Below, in pieces: positions 32,444 to 41,803 of a stretch of DNA of 64,000 bases. Source of the DNA: Falsiroseomonas sp051860665 (GTDB lineage Bacteria > Pseudomonadota > Alphaproteobacteria > Acetobacterales > Acetobacteraceae); contig NZ_JBHYDM010000025.1 in NCBI RefSeq assembly GCF_051860665.1, forward strand, positions 9,452 to 73,451, in the 5' to 3' direction. The stretch's first letter is position 1. Each line of letters opens with the position of its first letter. Both the position numbers and the translations under genes were made by a program. The notes beneath the pieces are model-generated. The model ran no database searches. It was not told where the DNA came from and saw nothing but the letters and a program-made list of their open reading frames with translations.

Positions 32444-33754
32444 ATGTCCGTCCGCAATGCCCTGCTGGAAGATGCGCTGGTGGAGGCGCGGGAAGGCTAT
32501 GCCAGCGCGCGCCCCCTCAGCGCCGCGCGGCATGCGGAGGCCGCGCAGGTGATGCCGGGCGGCAATACGCGCAGCGTGCTGTTCCACGGCCCCTTTCCCT
32601 TCACGGCGGAAAGCGGGGAGGGCTGCCGGGTGCGGGACCTGGATGGCCATGCCTATGTCAGCATGATCGGCGAATACACCGCAGGCCTCTTCGGCCATTC
32701 ACACCCGGCGATCCGCGCCGCGGTGCTGCGGGCGCTGGACACCGGGGTGAACCTGACGGCGCACAACCCCTTCGAGGCGCGCTTCGCCCGGCTGGTGCGC
32801 GATCGCTTCCCCTCCCTGCAGACCTTGCGCTTCACCAATTCGGGCACCGAGGCCAATCTGCTGGCGTTGGCCTGCGCCACCATCGCCACGGGGCGCAAGA
32901 CGATCCTGGGGTTTCGCGGCGGCTACCATGGCGGGCTGATGACCTTCGGGCCCGGCGCCAACCCGATCAACGTGCCGCATCGCGTCGTGCTCGCCGGCTA
33001 CAACGACCTGGCCGAGGCGCAGGCCCTGGCGCGCGCGACTGCGGGCGACCTGGCCGCGATCATCCTGGAGCCGATGCTGGGCGGCGGCGGCTGCATCGCG
33101 GCCGAGGAGGATTTCCTGCGCGGCCTGCGCGCGCTCGCGGATGAGACGGGCGCTGTGCTGGTCTTCGACGAGGTGATGACCAGCCGCCTCGCCCCCGGCG
33201 GCCTGCAGGAACTCACCGGCGTCACGCCGGACCTGACGACACTCGGAAAATATGTGGGCGGCGGCATGTCCTTCGGCGCCTTCGGCGGGCGGGAGGATCT
33301 GATGGCGATCTTCGATCCGCGCCGCCCGGATGCCGTGCCGCATGCCGGCACCTTCAACAACAACACCCTGACCATGTCCGCCGGCATCGCCGCGCTGAGC
33401 GAGATCTACACGCCGGAGGTGGCCCGGGCGCACAATGCCCGCGGCGACGCTTTGCGCGAGGCTTTGCAGCGGGCGGCCGGCGACCTGCCCATCCAGGTGG
33501 CCGGCCGCGGCAGCATGATGGCCTTCCACTTCATGCCGACCGCGCCGCGCAATGCGGAGGAGGCGGCGGAAGGAAACCAGGCGCTGAAGGAGCTGCTGTT
33601 CCTCGACCTGCTGGACCGCGGCTACTACATCGCGCGGCGCGGGATGGTGGCGCTGTCGCTGATGGTCGGGCCCGAGGAGTGCGAGGGGTTTGTCAGTGCC
33701 TTCGCGGATTTCTGCGAGATACGGGGGGCCCTGGTAAGGGAGGCGGTGGGGTAG
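32444..33754 (+). CDS. class III aminotransferase, glutamate-1-semialdehyde 2,1-aminomutase-like
   Basis: The protein has 436 residues. It has PGGNTRS near residue 39, the PLP-contact motif RFTNSGTEANLLAL, the aspartate of VLVFDEVMTSR and the PLP lysine in TLGKYVGGGMSFGAFGG. The fold is that of HemL, but the loop sequences differ and alphaproteobacteria normally make ALA with HemA synthase, so a catabolic or biosynthetic aminotransferase/aminomutase is more likely. It is probably co-transcribed with the small cupin gene upstream. Confidence 0.85.
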   Translation: MSVRNALLEDALVEAREGYASARPLSAARHAEAAQVMPGGNTRSVLFHGPFPFTAESGEGCRVRDLDGHAYVSMIGEYTAGLFGHSHPAIRAAVLRALDTGVNLTAHNPFEARFARLVRDRFPSLQTLRFTNSGTEANLLALACATIATGRKTILGFRGGYHGGLMTFGPGANPINVPHRVVLAGYNDLAEAQALARATAGDLAAIILEPMLGGGGCIAAEEDFLRGLRALADETGAVLVFDEVMTSRLAPGGLQELTGVTPDLTTLGKYVGGGMSFGAFGGREDLMAIFDPRRPDAVPHAGTFNNNTLTMSAGIAALSEIYTPEVARAHNARGDALREALQRAAGDLPIQVAGRGSMMAFHFMPTAPRNAEEAAEGNQALKELLFLDLLDRGYYIARRGMVALSLMVGPEECEGFVSAFADFCEIRGALVREAVG

Positions 33755-33763
33755 GGGGGCGGT

Positions 33764-33892
33764 CGCCGAGCCCCCACCCCAACCAGCCTTCGGCGTCGCG
33801 GCAGCGCCGCGACCCCCCGCAAGTGCGGGGGAGGGCTTCTGGCTGCTCCCTCCCCCGTTTACGGGGGAGGGTCGGGGTGGGGGCTGTCGCCC
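33764..33892. repeat. composite GC palindrome element (REP-like), also terminator between convergent genes
   Basis: Two hairpins lie side by side: 33814-33820 with 33825-33831 (loop AAGT), and 33848-33858 with 33861-33871, whose 24-mer is repeated as its exact reverse complement at 59871-59894. The flanks GCCCCCACCCC and GGGGTGGGGGC form a wider inverted repeat. It fills the gap between the aminomutase-like gene (+) and the nitroreductase gene (-), and related hairpins recur at 38101, 42998, 59786 and 63599. Confidence 0.75.
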
Positions 33893-33898
33893 GCTCCC

Positions 33899-34495
<597 letters not shown>

Positions 34496-34504
34496 GCGGG
34501 ACTC

Positions 34505-35479
34505 CTACTGTCGTTCCATATTGGTGCGCTCGACCACCTCGGCCCAGCGCGCCATCTCGGCATGCACGGCGGCGCGGGTCTCGGCGGGGGTGCCGGGCGC
34601 GCGCGGCGTCAGCCCCAGCGCGCCGAGCCGCGCCTGCAGCTCCGCATTGCCATGCATTGCCTGTGCCACGGAGGTGATGCGCTGCACAACGGCGGGCGGC
34701 GTGCCGGCCGGCGCGCCGATGGCATACCAGGTGACGATGTCGAAGCCGGGTGCGCCCAGGGCTTCGGCGATGGTCGGCACCTCCGGCAGCAGTGGCGACC
34801 GCTGGCCGCTGGTGATGGCCAGCGCCCGCACCTCGCCGCTCCGGATCTGGCCGAGCACGGCGGAGGCCGTCTCCGCCACCACCTGCACCTCCCCGTTCCG
34901 CAGCGCGACGATGGCGGCCGGGGTGCCGCGATAGGGCACATGGGTCATCCGGAAGCCGCCGGCGCCCTGCACCGCCTCTGCCACGAAATGCTGCGTGCTG
35001 CCGACGCCGACGGTGGCGAAGTTGATGGCATCCGGCCGCGCCTTGGCCTGCGCCACCAGCTCCGCCATGTCGCGCGGCCCGTTCGGCCCGGCCAGGATCA
35101 CCAGGCCCGTGGAGGCCACCATCGCCACCGGCTCGATATCCGCGCGCGGGTCATAGGGCAGGCTGCGGTACAGCGCGGCGGAGACGGCAAAACCGTTGTT
35201 CAGCAGCATCAGCGTATGGCCGTCATTGGCCCGCGCCAGGGTATTCGCCGCCAGGGTCCCGCCGGCGCCGGGGCGGTTCTCCACCACCACCGGCTGGCCC
35301 CAGGCGGCGGACATGGCAGGCGCCAGCAGCCGGGCCACGATATCCGTGGTGCCGCCGGGGGCGAATCCCTGGATGAAGCGCACCGGCCGGTCCGGCCAGG
35401 CGGCCTGCGCCCGGGCCGCCAGCGGCAGCAGCAGGGCGGGCAAGGCGAGGGCCCCGCGGCGGCCGATCTTCGCGGTCAT
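34505..35479 (-). CDS. tripartite tricarboxylate (TctC/Bug) receptor protein
   Basis: The protein has 324 residues: signal peptide with RR (KIGRRGALALPALLLPLAARAQA), then WPDRPVRFIQGFAPGGTTDIVAR, VVVENRPGAGGTLAAN, THVPYRGTPAAIVALR and WYAIGAPAGTPPAVV. The ATG at 35479 is 6 nt after GGGAGA and is preferred over the ATG at 35485, which is too close to that sequence. It is divergent from a SnoaL-like gene and upstream of the nitroreductase gene. No TctA/TctB genes are near. Confidence 0.88.
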   Translation of the reverse strand: MTAKIGRRGALALPALLLPLAARAQAAWPDRPVRFIQGFAPGGTTDIVARLLAPAMSAAWGQPVVVENRPGAGGTLAANTLARANDGHTLMLLNNGFAVSAALYRSLPYDPRADIEPVAMVASTGLVILAGPNGPRDMAELVAQAKARPDAINFATVGVGSTQHFVAEAVQGAGGFRMTHVPYRGTPAAIVALRNGEVQVVAETASAVLGQIRSGEVRALAITSGQRSPLLPEVPTIAEALGAPGFDIVTWYAIGAPAGTPPAVVQRITSVAQAMHGNAELQARLGALGLTPRAPGTPAETRAAVHAEMARWAEVVERTNMERQ

Positions 35480-35581
35480 GGACATTCTCCCGAGGCTGTT
35501 GCAATCGGTGCAATCGTTTGTTGCGGCCTCCATCGCGGCCAGGCCGCCGCCCGTCAAGCCATTCGAAGCGAGGAAACTGCC

Positions 35582-36196
35582 ATGTCCCAATCCGATCTGC
35601 TCCGCCGCCTCGAGGTCGCGGAGCTGGTGCAGAACTGGGCGGTCTGGCGCGATGCCGGGGATTGGGACCGCTTCGCCACCTGCTGGCATGAGGAGGGGCG
35701 GATGATGGCCACCTGGTGCCAGGCCTCGGCCGCGGATTTCATCGCCGCCTCCAAGGCCGGCTGGGCGCGCGGCGTCTCGATCCTGCATTTCCTGGGCGGC
35801 TGTTCGGTGGACCTGGCCGGTACACGCGCCATCGCCCAGACGAAGATGACCATCAGCCAGCGGGCGGAGGTGCATGGCGTGCTGGTGGACGTCGTCTGCA
35901 CCGGCCGCTTTCACGACTTCATCGAGCAGCGGGACGGCAAATGGGGAATCGTGCTGCGCCAGCCGATCTACGAGAAGGACCGGATGGACCCGGTGGACCC
36001 GGCGGCGAGGCTTTCGCTCGACCCGGCGCTGCTGGCCCGCTTCCCGGAGGGCTACCGCCACCTGGCCTATCTGCAGACCGGCATCGGCTACGAGGTGAAG
36101 ACCGATATGCCTGGGCTGAAGGGGGAGAAGGTGCAGGCGCTCTACGCCGCCGGGCGCCGCTGGCTGGCCGGGGAAGCGCATGGCTGGGAGGAGTAG
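35582..36196 (+). CDS. SnoaL/NTF2-like protein
   Basis: The protein has 204 residues. The first 140 show the SnoaL-like fold pattern: LEVAELVQNWAVWRDAGDWDRFATCWHEEG, then beta strands with QTKMTISQRAEVHGVLVDVVCTGRFHDF. Such proteins bind or convert small hydrophobic molecules. The C-terminal 60 residues (about 145-204) extend beyond the usual domain. It is divergent from the Bug receptor gene, which hints at shared control. Reaction unknown. Confidence 0.78.
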   Translation: MSQSDLLRRLEVAELVQNWAVWRDAGDWDRFATCWHEEGRMMATWCQASAADFIAASKAGWARGVSILHFLGGCSVDLAGTRAIAQTKMTISQRAEVHGVLVDVVCTGRFHDFIEQRDGKWGIVLRQPIYEKDRMDPVDPAARLSLDPALLARFPEGYRHLAYLQTGIGYEVKTDMPGLKGEKVQALYAAGRRWLAGEAHGWEE

Positions 36197-36334
36197 GCCC
36201 GCGCCGTTGAACACTCCTTAAGGGGACTCATGTCACCTCCTCGTCATGGCCCTGCCGGATGGCTGCCGCCATTGCCAGCTAGGGAGTGCCCAAGGATGGG
36301 CGAACGAGTCCCGTCCGGGGTTCAGGAGGTTTGC

Positions 36335-36535
36335 ATGGACGACCAGGCCTTCCGGCGCGAGCGGTTGCTCGCCTCGGGCCTGTTGCGGGAGGCAGCGCCG
36401 GCGGAGCTGGCACTGATGGCGCGGATGCGGGAGGAGGCGGAGGCCCAGCGGCCGCCCGCGCGCCCCAGCCGCCCCGCGCCGCCGCCGCCCCGCCCGGACC
36501 ATCCACCGACGAAACGGTTCCGCCTGACCAGCTGA
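36335..36535 (+). CDS. small proline-rich hypothetical protein
   Basis: The predicted protein has 66 residues. The first 40 are charged and helical (AFRRERLLASGLLREAAPAELALMARMREEAEAQ), the rest is proline/arginine-rich (PPARPSRPAPPPPRPDHPP). No known family is recognised and no signal or membrane segment is visible. An AGGAGG sequence stands 6 nt before the ATG, the best ribosome site in this part of the window, which supports expression. It precedes the LivG-like gene by 42 bp on the same strand. Confidence 0.6.
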   Translation: MDDQAFRRERLLASGLLREAAPAELALMARMREEAEAQRPPARPSRPAPPPPRPDHPPTKRFRLTS

Positions 36536-36577
36536 CCCGGCTTCCGGGAGGGCGGGCGCGCGTGTAGCGTTCCCGTG

Positions 36578-37366
36578 ATGACGGATTCCTCCCCCCAGCC
36601 GCCGCTTTTGCAGATCAGCGATCTCCGCCGCAGTTTTGGCGGGGTGGTCGCGCTGGATGGGCTGTCGCTGCAGGTGCGGCCGGGCACCGTCACGGCGCTG
36701 ATCGGCCCGAACGGCGCCGGCAAGTCCACCGCCTTCCAATGCATCTCCGGCGTTATCCGGCCCGATTCCGGCCAGGTGCTGTTTGATGGACGGGACATCA
36801 CGGGCTGGCGGCCGGACCGAATCACCGGCGCCAGGCTGGTGCGCAGCTTCCAGATCGCCCGCGGCATCCCCCGCCTGACGGTGCTGGAGAATCTTCTTCT
36901 GTATGGCCCGGCGCAGCCGGGGGAGGGGGTGGCGGCCGCCATTCTGCGCCCTGCCGTCATGCGGGCGCGGGAGGAGATGCTGCGCGAGCGTGCCAAGGGG
37001 GTGGCCGCCCGGCTGAACCTGACGCGGGTCCTGGACAACCAGGCCGCGGCCCTCTCGGGCGGCCAGAAGAAACTCATGGAAATCGGCCGCGCCCTGATGG
37101 CGGAGCCGCGCCTGCTGCTGCTGGATGAGCCGGTGGCTGGGGTGAATCCCAGCCTCTCGGCCGAAATCGCGGCCCATATCGGCAGCTTGCGGGACGAGGG
37201 CATGACGGTGCTGATCGTCGAGCACCACATGGATTTCGTGAGCTCGCTCTGCGACCCCGTCATCGTCATGGCGGAGGGTCGCTTCCTGGTGCAGGGCAGC
37301 TTTGAACAGGTCGCCGCGGATGCGCGGGTGCAGGAGGCCTATATGGGCCGGAGGGCGCACGCATGA
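36578..37366 (+). CDS. livG: branched-chain amino-acid-type ABC transporter ATP-binding protein (LivG)
   Basis: The protein has 262 residues. Walker A is GPNGAGKST, the signature is LSGGQKKLMEIGRALM and Walker B is LLLLDEPVAGVNP, the sequence style of LivG. A GTG directly before the ATG is an alternative start. The gene overlaps livF by 4 nt. The cluster order here is livG-livF-livK-livH-livM. Confidence 0.9.
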   Translation: MTDSSPQPPLLQISDLRRSFGGVVALDGLSLQVRPGTVTALIGPNGAGKSTAFQCISGVIRPDSGQVLFDGRDITGWRPDRITGARLVRSFQIARGIPRLTVLENLLLYGPAQPGEGVAAAILRPAVMRAREEMLRERAKGVAARLNLTRVLDNQAAALSGGQKKLMEIGRALMAEPRLLLLDEPVAGVNPSLSAEIAAHIGSLRDEGMTVLIVEHHMDFVSSLCDPVIVMAEGRFLVQGSFEQVAADARVQEAYMGRRAHA

Positions 37367-38076
37367 CCCAGCTGCTGGAAGTGGAAGCCCTGGTCGGTGG
37401 CTATGGCGCGGCCGACGAGATCCTGAAGGGCATCACCGTCGCGCTGCCGGAGCGGCGCATGGCCGCGATCGTCGGACCCAATGGGGCCGGCAAATCCACA
37501 CTACTGAAAGCGATCGCCGGGATGCTGCGCGCGAAATCCGGCCAGGTGCGGCTGGCCGGCGAGGTGCTCACCGGCCTGCCGCCGCGCGGCGTGGCGGCGC
37601 GGGGCGTCGCCTTCGTGCCGCAGGAGGCGAATATCTTCCCCAGCCTCTCGGTGCGCGAGAACCTGGAGATGGGCGGCTATCTGGAGCCCCGCGCGACCGT
37701 GGCGCAGCGGGTGGAGGGGCTGTTTGCCCGGTTTCCCATGCTGGCGGAGAAGCGCCGGCGCGCGGCCCGAACCCTTTCGGGTGGCCAGCGCCAGATCCTC
37801 GCCATGGGCATGGCGCTGATGGTGGCGCCGAAGCTGCTGCTGCTGGACGAGCCTTCTGCGGGCCTCAGCCCCAAGGCCGCCGAAAGCCTCTTCGACGACA
37901 TCGCCGCCATCCATGCGGAGGGCACCGCCATCCTGATGGTGGAGCAGAATGCGCTGGAGGCGCTGGCGATCGCGGAGGAGGGCATCGTGCTGGTCGATGG
38001 CCGCGTCGCCCGCACCGGCCCGGCCGCGGCGCTGGCCGCCGACCCCGAAGTGCGCCGCCTGTTCCTGGGCGGATGA
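37363..38076 (+). CDS. livF: branched-chain amino-acid-type ABC transporter ATP-binding protein (LivF)
   Basis: The protein has 237 residues. Walker A is GPNGAGKSTLLKAIAG, the signature is LSGGQRQILAMGMALM and Walker B is LLLLDEPSAGLSP, with VEQNALEALAIAEEG typical of LivF. It pairs with LivG to power the LivHM channel. A palindromic hairpin at 38101-38128 separates it from the receptor gene. Confidence 0.9.
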   Translation: MTQLLEVEALVGGYGAADEILKGITVALPERRMAAIVGPNGAGKSTLLKAIAGMLRAKSGQVRLAGEVLTGLPPRGVAARGVAFVPQEANIFPSLSVRENLEMGGYLEPRATVAQRVEGLFARFPMLAEKRRRAARTLSGGQRQILAMGMALMVAPKLLLLDEPSAGLSPKAAESLFDDIAAIHAEGTAILMVEQNALEALAIAEEGIVLVDGRVARTGPAAALAADPEVRRLFLGG

Positions 38077-38100
38077 ATGAGACCCCCGCTGCCCGCAAGG

Positions 38101-38128
38101 CCCTCTCCCCCGGCTTCGGGGGAAAGGG
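38101..38128. repeat. GC palindrome (REP-like hairpin)
   Basis: Arms 38101-38112 and 38117-38128 (CCCTCTCCCCCG with CGGGGGAAAGGG, one mismatch) enclose a 4-nt loop GCTT. It belongs to the same family as the hairpins at 33848, 42998, 59786 and 59871 and is followed by the tail GTTGGGTGAGGGG. It sits inside the liv cluster, where it could reduce read-through or protect the upstream transcript. Confidence 0.7.
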
Positions 38129-38179
38129 TTGGGTGAGGGGGCCGAGAGACAGCAACGACCAACAAGGGAAGCTCAGCTG

Positions 38180-39385
38180 ATGATCGGGACACAAATCGGG
38201 CGCCGCGGCGCCCTGCTGGGGGCGGCCGCGGCCGTCTCCACCTTCGCCATCGGCGGCCGCGCCTTCGCGCAGACGCAGCCAGTGGTCTTCGGCGCGCTGC
38301 CGCCGCTGACCGGCGCGGGCGGCCCCTATGGCCCGGCCATGCTGCGCGCCATGCAGGGCGTGGTGGAGGCCGCGAACAGCGCCGGCGGCATCAAGGGCCG
38401 CCAGGTGCGGCTCGCCTTCGAGGATGACCAGACCAACCCCGATGCCGGCGTGCGCGGCGCGCGCAAGCTGATCGATGTGGACCGCGTGCAGGCGCTGATG
38501 GGCACCTGGGCCTCCTCCGTCACCACGGCCGTCGCGCCGCTGTGCTGGGAGAACCGGGTGCCGCTCTTCACCGTCTCCGGCGCCGACAGCATCACCCTGC
38601 TGCCGCACCAGGGCTATATCTTCCGCACCCAGCCCAATTCGCGCCTGCAGATCGAGACGGCGACGAAGTGGCTGCTCGGCAAGGGCGCCAGGCGCGTTTT
38701 CCACATGGCCGCGCAGTCGCCCTTCGCGCAGTCGAGCCAGGACGTGATGACGGAGGTGATGCGCGCCGGCGGCGGCGCCGTCTCCGGCTATGTGGTCTAT
38801 GAGCGGGACAAGACGGCCTTCCGCTCCGAGGTGGACCAGATCATGCGGTCGCGCTCCGACACCGTGATGCTGAACGGCTACCTGCCGGATGTGACCATCC
38901 TGCTGCGCGAGCTGTTCCGCGCCGGCTTCGACGGCCGCCGCTTCACCTTCGCCTATGCCGCGCCGGCCAGCGTCTTCGGCACGCTGCCGAACGAGGTGAC
39001 GAACGGGTTGACGACCTTCCAGCCGAGCCCGGACCTGAACAGCCCCGCCTTCACCCGCCTGAAGGCCGCCTTCGGCAGCACGGAAGTCGACCCCTACTCC
39101 GCGCAGGTGCATGACCACGCCACCATGGCGATCCTGGCGGCAGCCCAGGGCGGCGACGCCACGGGCACCGTCATTCGCGACAACGTGCGAAAAATCTGCC
39201 AGGGCGATGGGGAGAAGGTGGACAATGTGACGGACGGGCTGCGGCTGATCGCGGCCGGCCGCGCGGTGAATTTCGAGGGCGCCTCCGGCCCCTGCGAGTT
39301 CGACGAGCGCGGCGATATCCGCGGCACGAAGTTCCGCTACGAAGTGGCCGAGGGCGGCGCCTACAAGGTGCTCGAACTCGTCTGA
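38180..39385 (+). CDS. ABC transporter substrate-binding protein (LivK/Leu-Ile-Val-binding family)
   Basis: The protein has 401 residues: an RR-containing signal (IGRRGALLGAAAAVSTFAI, likely cleavage at AFAQ), then the type I periplasmic-binding fold with PLTGAGGPYGPAMLRAMQG, LAFEDDQTNPDAGVRGARKLI and YSAQVHDHATMAIL. Receptors of this family bind many ligands (amino acids, aromatic acids, amides). The NicX-like gene downstream suggests an aromatic or heterocyclic compound, which is inference. ATG 38180 is preceded by GGGAA. Confidence 0.87.
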   Translation: MIGTQIGRRGALLGAAAAVSTFAIGGRAFAQTQPVVFGALPPLTGAGGPYGPAMLRAMQGVVEAANSAGGIKGRQVRLAFEDDQTNPDAGVRGARKLIDVDRVQALMGTWASSVTTAVAPLCWENRVPLFTVSGADSITLLPHQGYIFRTQPNSRLQIETATKWLLGKGARRVFHMAAQSPFAQSSQDVMTEVMRAGGGAVSGYVVYERDKTAFRSEVDQIMRSRSDTVMLNGYLPDVTILLRELFRAGFDGRRFTFAYAAPASVFGTLPNEVTNGLTTFQPSPDLNSPAFTRLKAAFGSTEVDPYSAQVHDHATMAILAAAQGGDATGTVIRDNVRKICQGDGEKVDNVTDGLRLIAAGRAVNFEGASGPCEFDERGDIRGTKFRYEVAEGGAYKVLELV

Positions 39386-39431
39386 GATCCGCAGCACGGG
39401 CCCTGTCCCGCGCGCATGAAGGCGTGAATTG

Positions 39432-40301
39432 ATGGAAGATTGGAGGGACCTGGCGCAGGTCCTGCTGAATGGCGTGATGGCGGGCAGCGTGCTGATGCTG
39501 CCCGCCATCGGCTTCAACTGCATTTTTGCCGTGCTGCGCTACCCGAACTTCGCCATCGCCGGCTTCGCGACGGCCGGCGCCTTCGCCGGCTGGGTGGCGA
39601 ATGCGGTCTATGGCTGGCCCGTGGGCCTCGCACTGCCGCTGGCCTTCCTGGTGGCGGGGCTGGTGTCCCTGACGGCGGAGGAACTCGCCTTCCGGCCGCT
39701 GCGCCCGGCCGGGCCGCTGACGGTGGCGATTGCCTCCGTCGCCATGACCCTGCTGATCGAGAACATCCTGCGGTTCAGCTTCGGCAACGACCTGCGCGGC
39801 TACGACCTGCCGATCCTGCGCGATTGGCGGTTCGACGGCATCCGCATCAACCCGCAGCAATTGCAGAACACCGGCTATGCCATCGTCGCGGCGGGCGCGC
39901 TGTTCCTGCTGCTCGGCTTCTCGCGGCTGGGGCGCGCGATGCGGGCGGTGGCGGACAATCCCGTGCTGGCCGATATCAAGGGCGTCGATCCCAACCGCAT
40001 TGCCCGCGTTGCGGTCTTCATCGGCGGCGGGCTGGCGGGTTGCGGCGGCATGCTTGTGGGCATCGATACCTCGATCGATCCGCTGACCGGTTTTCGCGTC
40101 GTGCTTTCCGTCTTCGCCGCCGCCGTGGTCGGCGGGCTGGGCTCGATTCCCGGTGCCGCGCTGGGCGCCATGGTGGTCGGCGTCGGCGAGGAAATGGCGG
40201 GGCTCGTGCTCTCGCCGGCCTACCGCACTGTCACCGCCTTCCTCGCCATCCTGCTGGTGCTGATGTTCCGGCCGCAGGGGATTCTGGGAGGGCGCAACTG
40301 A
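39432..40301 (+). CDS. livH: branched-chain amino-acid-type ABC transporter permease (LivH)
   Basis: The protein has 289 residues and about eight membrane segments. LivH markers are the start LLNGVMAGSVLMLPAIGFN, RAMRAVADNPVLADIKGVD and SVFAAAVVGGLGSIPGAALGAMVVG. The C-terminus MFRPQGILGGRN is typical for the family. A TTG immediately before the ATG is a less likely start. The stop shares one base with the livM start. Confidence 0.9.
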   Translation: MEDWRDLAQVLLNGVMAGSVLMLPAIGFNCIFAVLRYPNFAIAGFATAGAFAGWVANAVYGWPVGLALPLAFLVAGLVSLTAEELAFRPLRPAGPLTVAIASVAMTLLIENILRFSFGNDLRGYDLPILRDWRFDGIRINPQQLQNTGYAIVAAGALFLLLGFSRLGRAMRAVADNPVLADIKGVDPNRIARVAVFIGGGLAGCGGMLVGIDTSIDPLTGFRVVLSVFAAAVVGGLGSIPGAALGAMVVGVGEEMAGLVLSPAYRTVTAFLAILLVLMFRPQGILGGRN

Positions 40302-41203
40302 TGGACGCCTATCTGATCGCCATGCTGGTCTTCGCCGGCTTCTATGCGCTGATGGCGCTGGGGCTGAACGTGATCTGGGGCCTGACCGGCATGGTCAATC
40401 TCGGCCTGGTCGGCTTCTTCGCCCTGGGCGCCTATGCCTCCGCGCTGCTGACGACAAAACTCTTCTGGCCGATGCCGCTGGGCTGGGCGGCGGGCGCGGT
40501 GGTGGCCGCCGCCGCGGGCGCCATCATGGCGCTCATCGTGGCGCGGCTGCGCGGCGACTACCTGGCCATCGTCACGCTGGGCTTTGCCGAGGTCATTCGC
40601 CTGACCGCCTCGAACGAGATCTGGCTGACCAATGGCACGGACGGAATCTCCGGCATTCCCGGGCCGTGGCGCGGCGCCGTCTCGCCGCCCGAATTCAACC
40701 TGATCTATCTCGGCATCGTCTGGACCGCCGTCGCCGTGGTCTTCGTGCTGCTCGCGCGCCTGTCGCATTCGCCCTTCGGCCGCGTGCTGCGCGCGATCCG
40801 GGAGGATGAGGATGTCGCCGCCGTCGCCGGCAAGCCGGTGCTGTGGTTCAAGGTGCGCGCCTTCACCCTCGGCGCCGCGGTGCTGGGTGGGGCGGGGGCG
40901 CTCTATGCCCATTACAACGCCTATATCGCGCCCGACGGCTTCGCCCCGCTGCTGACCATCTACATCGTGCTGGCGCTGACCGCGGGCGGCGTCGGCGCCA
41001 TGCGTGGCGCGATCATCGGCGCGCTCTTCGTCATCGCGCTGCTGGAATCCACGCGCTTCCTCTCCGCCATCATCCCCGGCGTCAGCCCGGTGCAGAAGGC
41101 GGCCTTGCGCGAGGGCGCGATCGCGCTGAGCCTGATCCTGCTGCTGCGCTTCCGGCCGCAGGGCATGATTCCTGAGAAAACCCGTACCAAGGCGTCCCCA
41201 TGA
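40301..41203 (+). CDS. livM: branched-chain amino-acid-type ABC transporter permease (LivM)
   Basis: The protein has 300 residues and about nine membrane segments. It has ALGLNVIWGLTGMVNLGLVGFFALGAY at the start, LRGDYLAIVTLGFAEVIRL in the middle and RFRPQGMIPEK at the end, all typical of LivM. It forms the channel with LivH. Its stop overlaps the ATG of the GAF-like gene (ATGA), so that gene is translationally coupled to the transporter. Confidence 0.9.
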   Translation: MDAYLIAMLVFAGFYALMALGLNVIWGLTGMVNLGLVGFFALGAYASALLTTKLFWPMPLGWAAGAVVAAAAGAIMALIVARLRGDYLAIVTLGFAEVIRLTASNEIWLTNGTDGISGIPGPWRGAVSPPEFNLIYLGIVWTAVAVVFVLLARLSHSPFGRVLRAIREDEDVAAVAGKPVLWFKVRAFTLGAAVLGGAGALYAHYNAYIAPDGFAPLLTIYIVLALTAGGVGAMRGAIIGALFVIALLESTRFLSAIIPGVSPVQKAALREGAIALSLILLLRFRPQGMIPEKTRTKASP

Positions 41204-41694
41204 CCCGCCCCGTTCCCGATTTTTCGTCAGTTGTCAGCGCCATGATCCAGCCCGGCCAGCCGCAGGAGCTTTTCGCCGCGCTGGACGCCGCCATGGGCCA
41301 GGCCATCGGCCACAAGCTCTTCACCATCCTGGTGATCCATCCCGGCGCGAATGAGAGCCAGCGCTACTACTCGAACATGCCGGCGGCATACCCGGTCGGC
41401 GGCCGCAAGCCGATCAACCCGACGCATTGGTTCCAGAAGGTGCTGGGCGATGGCGTGCCCTACATTGGATACAACTACGCCGACATCACCGACGTCTTCT
41501 ACGACCACGAGCTGATCCGCAGCCTGGGCTGCGAGAGCGTGCTGAACGTGCCGGTGCGCTGGGACGGCCAGAGCATCGCCACCATCAACCTGCTGCACGA
41601 GGCCGGCTGGTACAACGAGGGCGATATCGCCACGGCGCAGCAATTCGCCGCGCTCGCCGTGCCCGGCGTGCTGAAGGTGATCTCGGAGGGCTGA
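41200..41694 (+). CDS. GAF-like domain protein coupled to the Liv-type transporter
   Basis: The protein has 164 residues and resembles a single GAF domain: LFAALDAAMGQAIGHKLFTILVIHP, then SLGCESVLNVPVRWDGQSIATINLLHEAGWYNEGDIATAQQFA. GAF domains bind small ligands; free-standing forms of this kind are often found in catabolic clusters with unknown role. It has no output domain. The start overlaps livM by 4 nt, and the NicX-like gene follows 109 bp later. Confidence 0.72.
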   Translation: MTRPVPDFSSVVSAMIQPGQPQELFAALDAAMGQAIGHKLFTILVIHPGANESQRYYSNMPAAYPVGGRKPINPTHWFQKVLGDGVPYIGYNYADITDVFYDHELIRSLGCESVLNVPVRWDGQSIATINLLHEAGWYNEGDIATAQQFAALAVPGVLKVISEG

Positions 41695-41803
41695 CCCTCC
41701 CGCACGCCATCCAGCCCTCTGAAGGGGGGCTGGACGGCGGCGCCGTACCTCCGCAATACTTAGGGTTCTAAGGGCCTCAAGTGACCCGGCGGAGGAAACA
41801 CCC

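Noticed and set aside
32444..33754. Assignment as hemL (ALA synthesis)
   Set aside because: Context is catabolic and alphaproteobacteria normally use ALA synthase; only the family name is supported.
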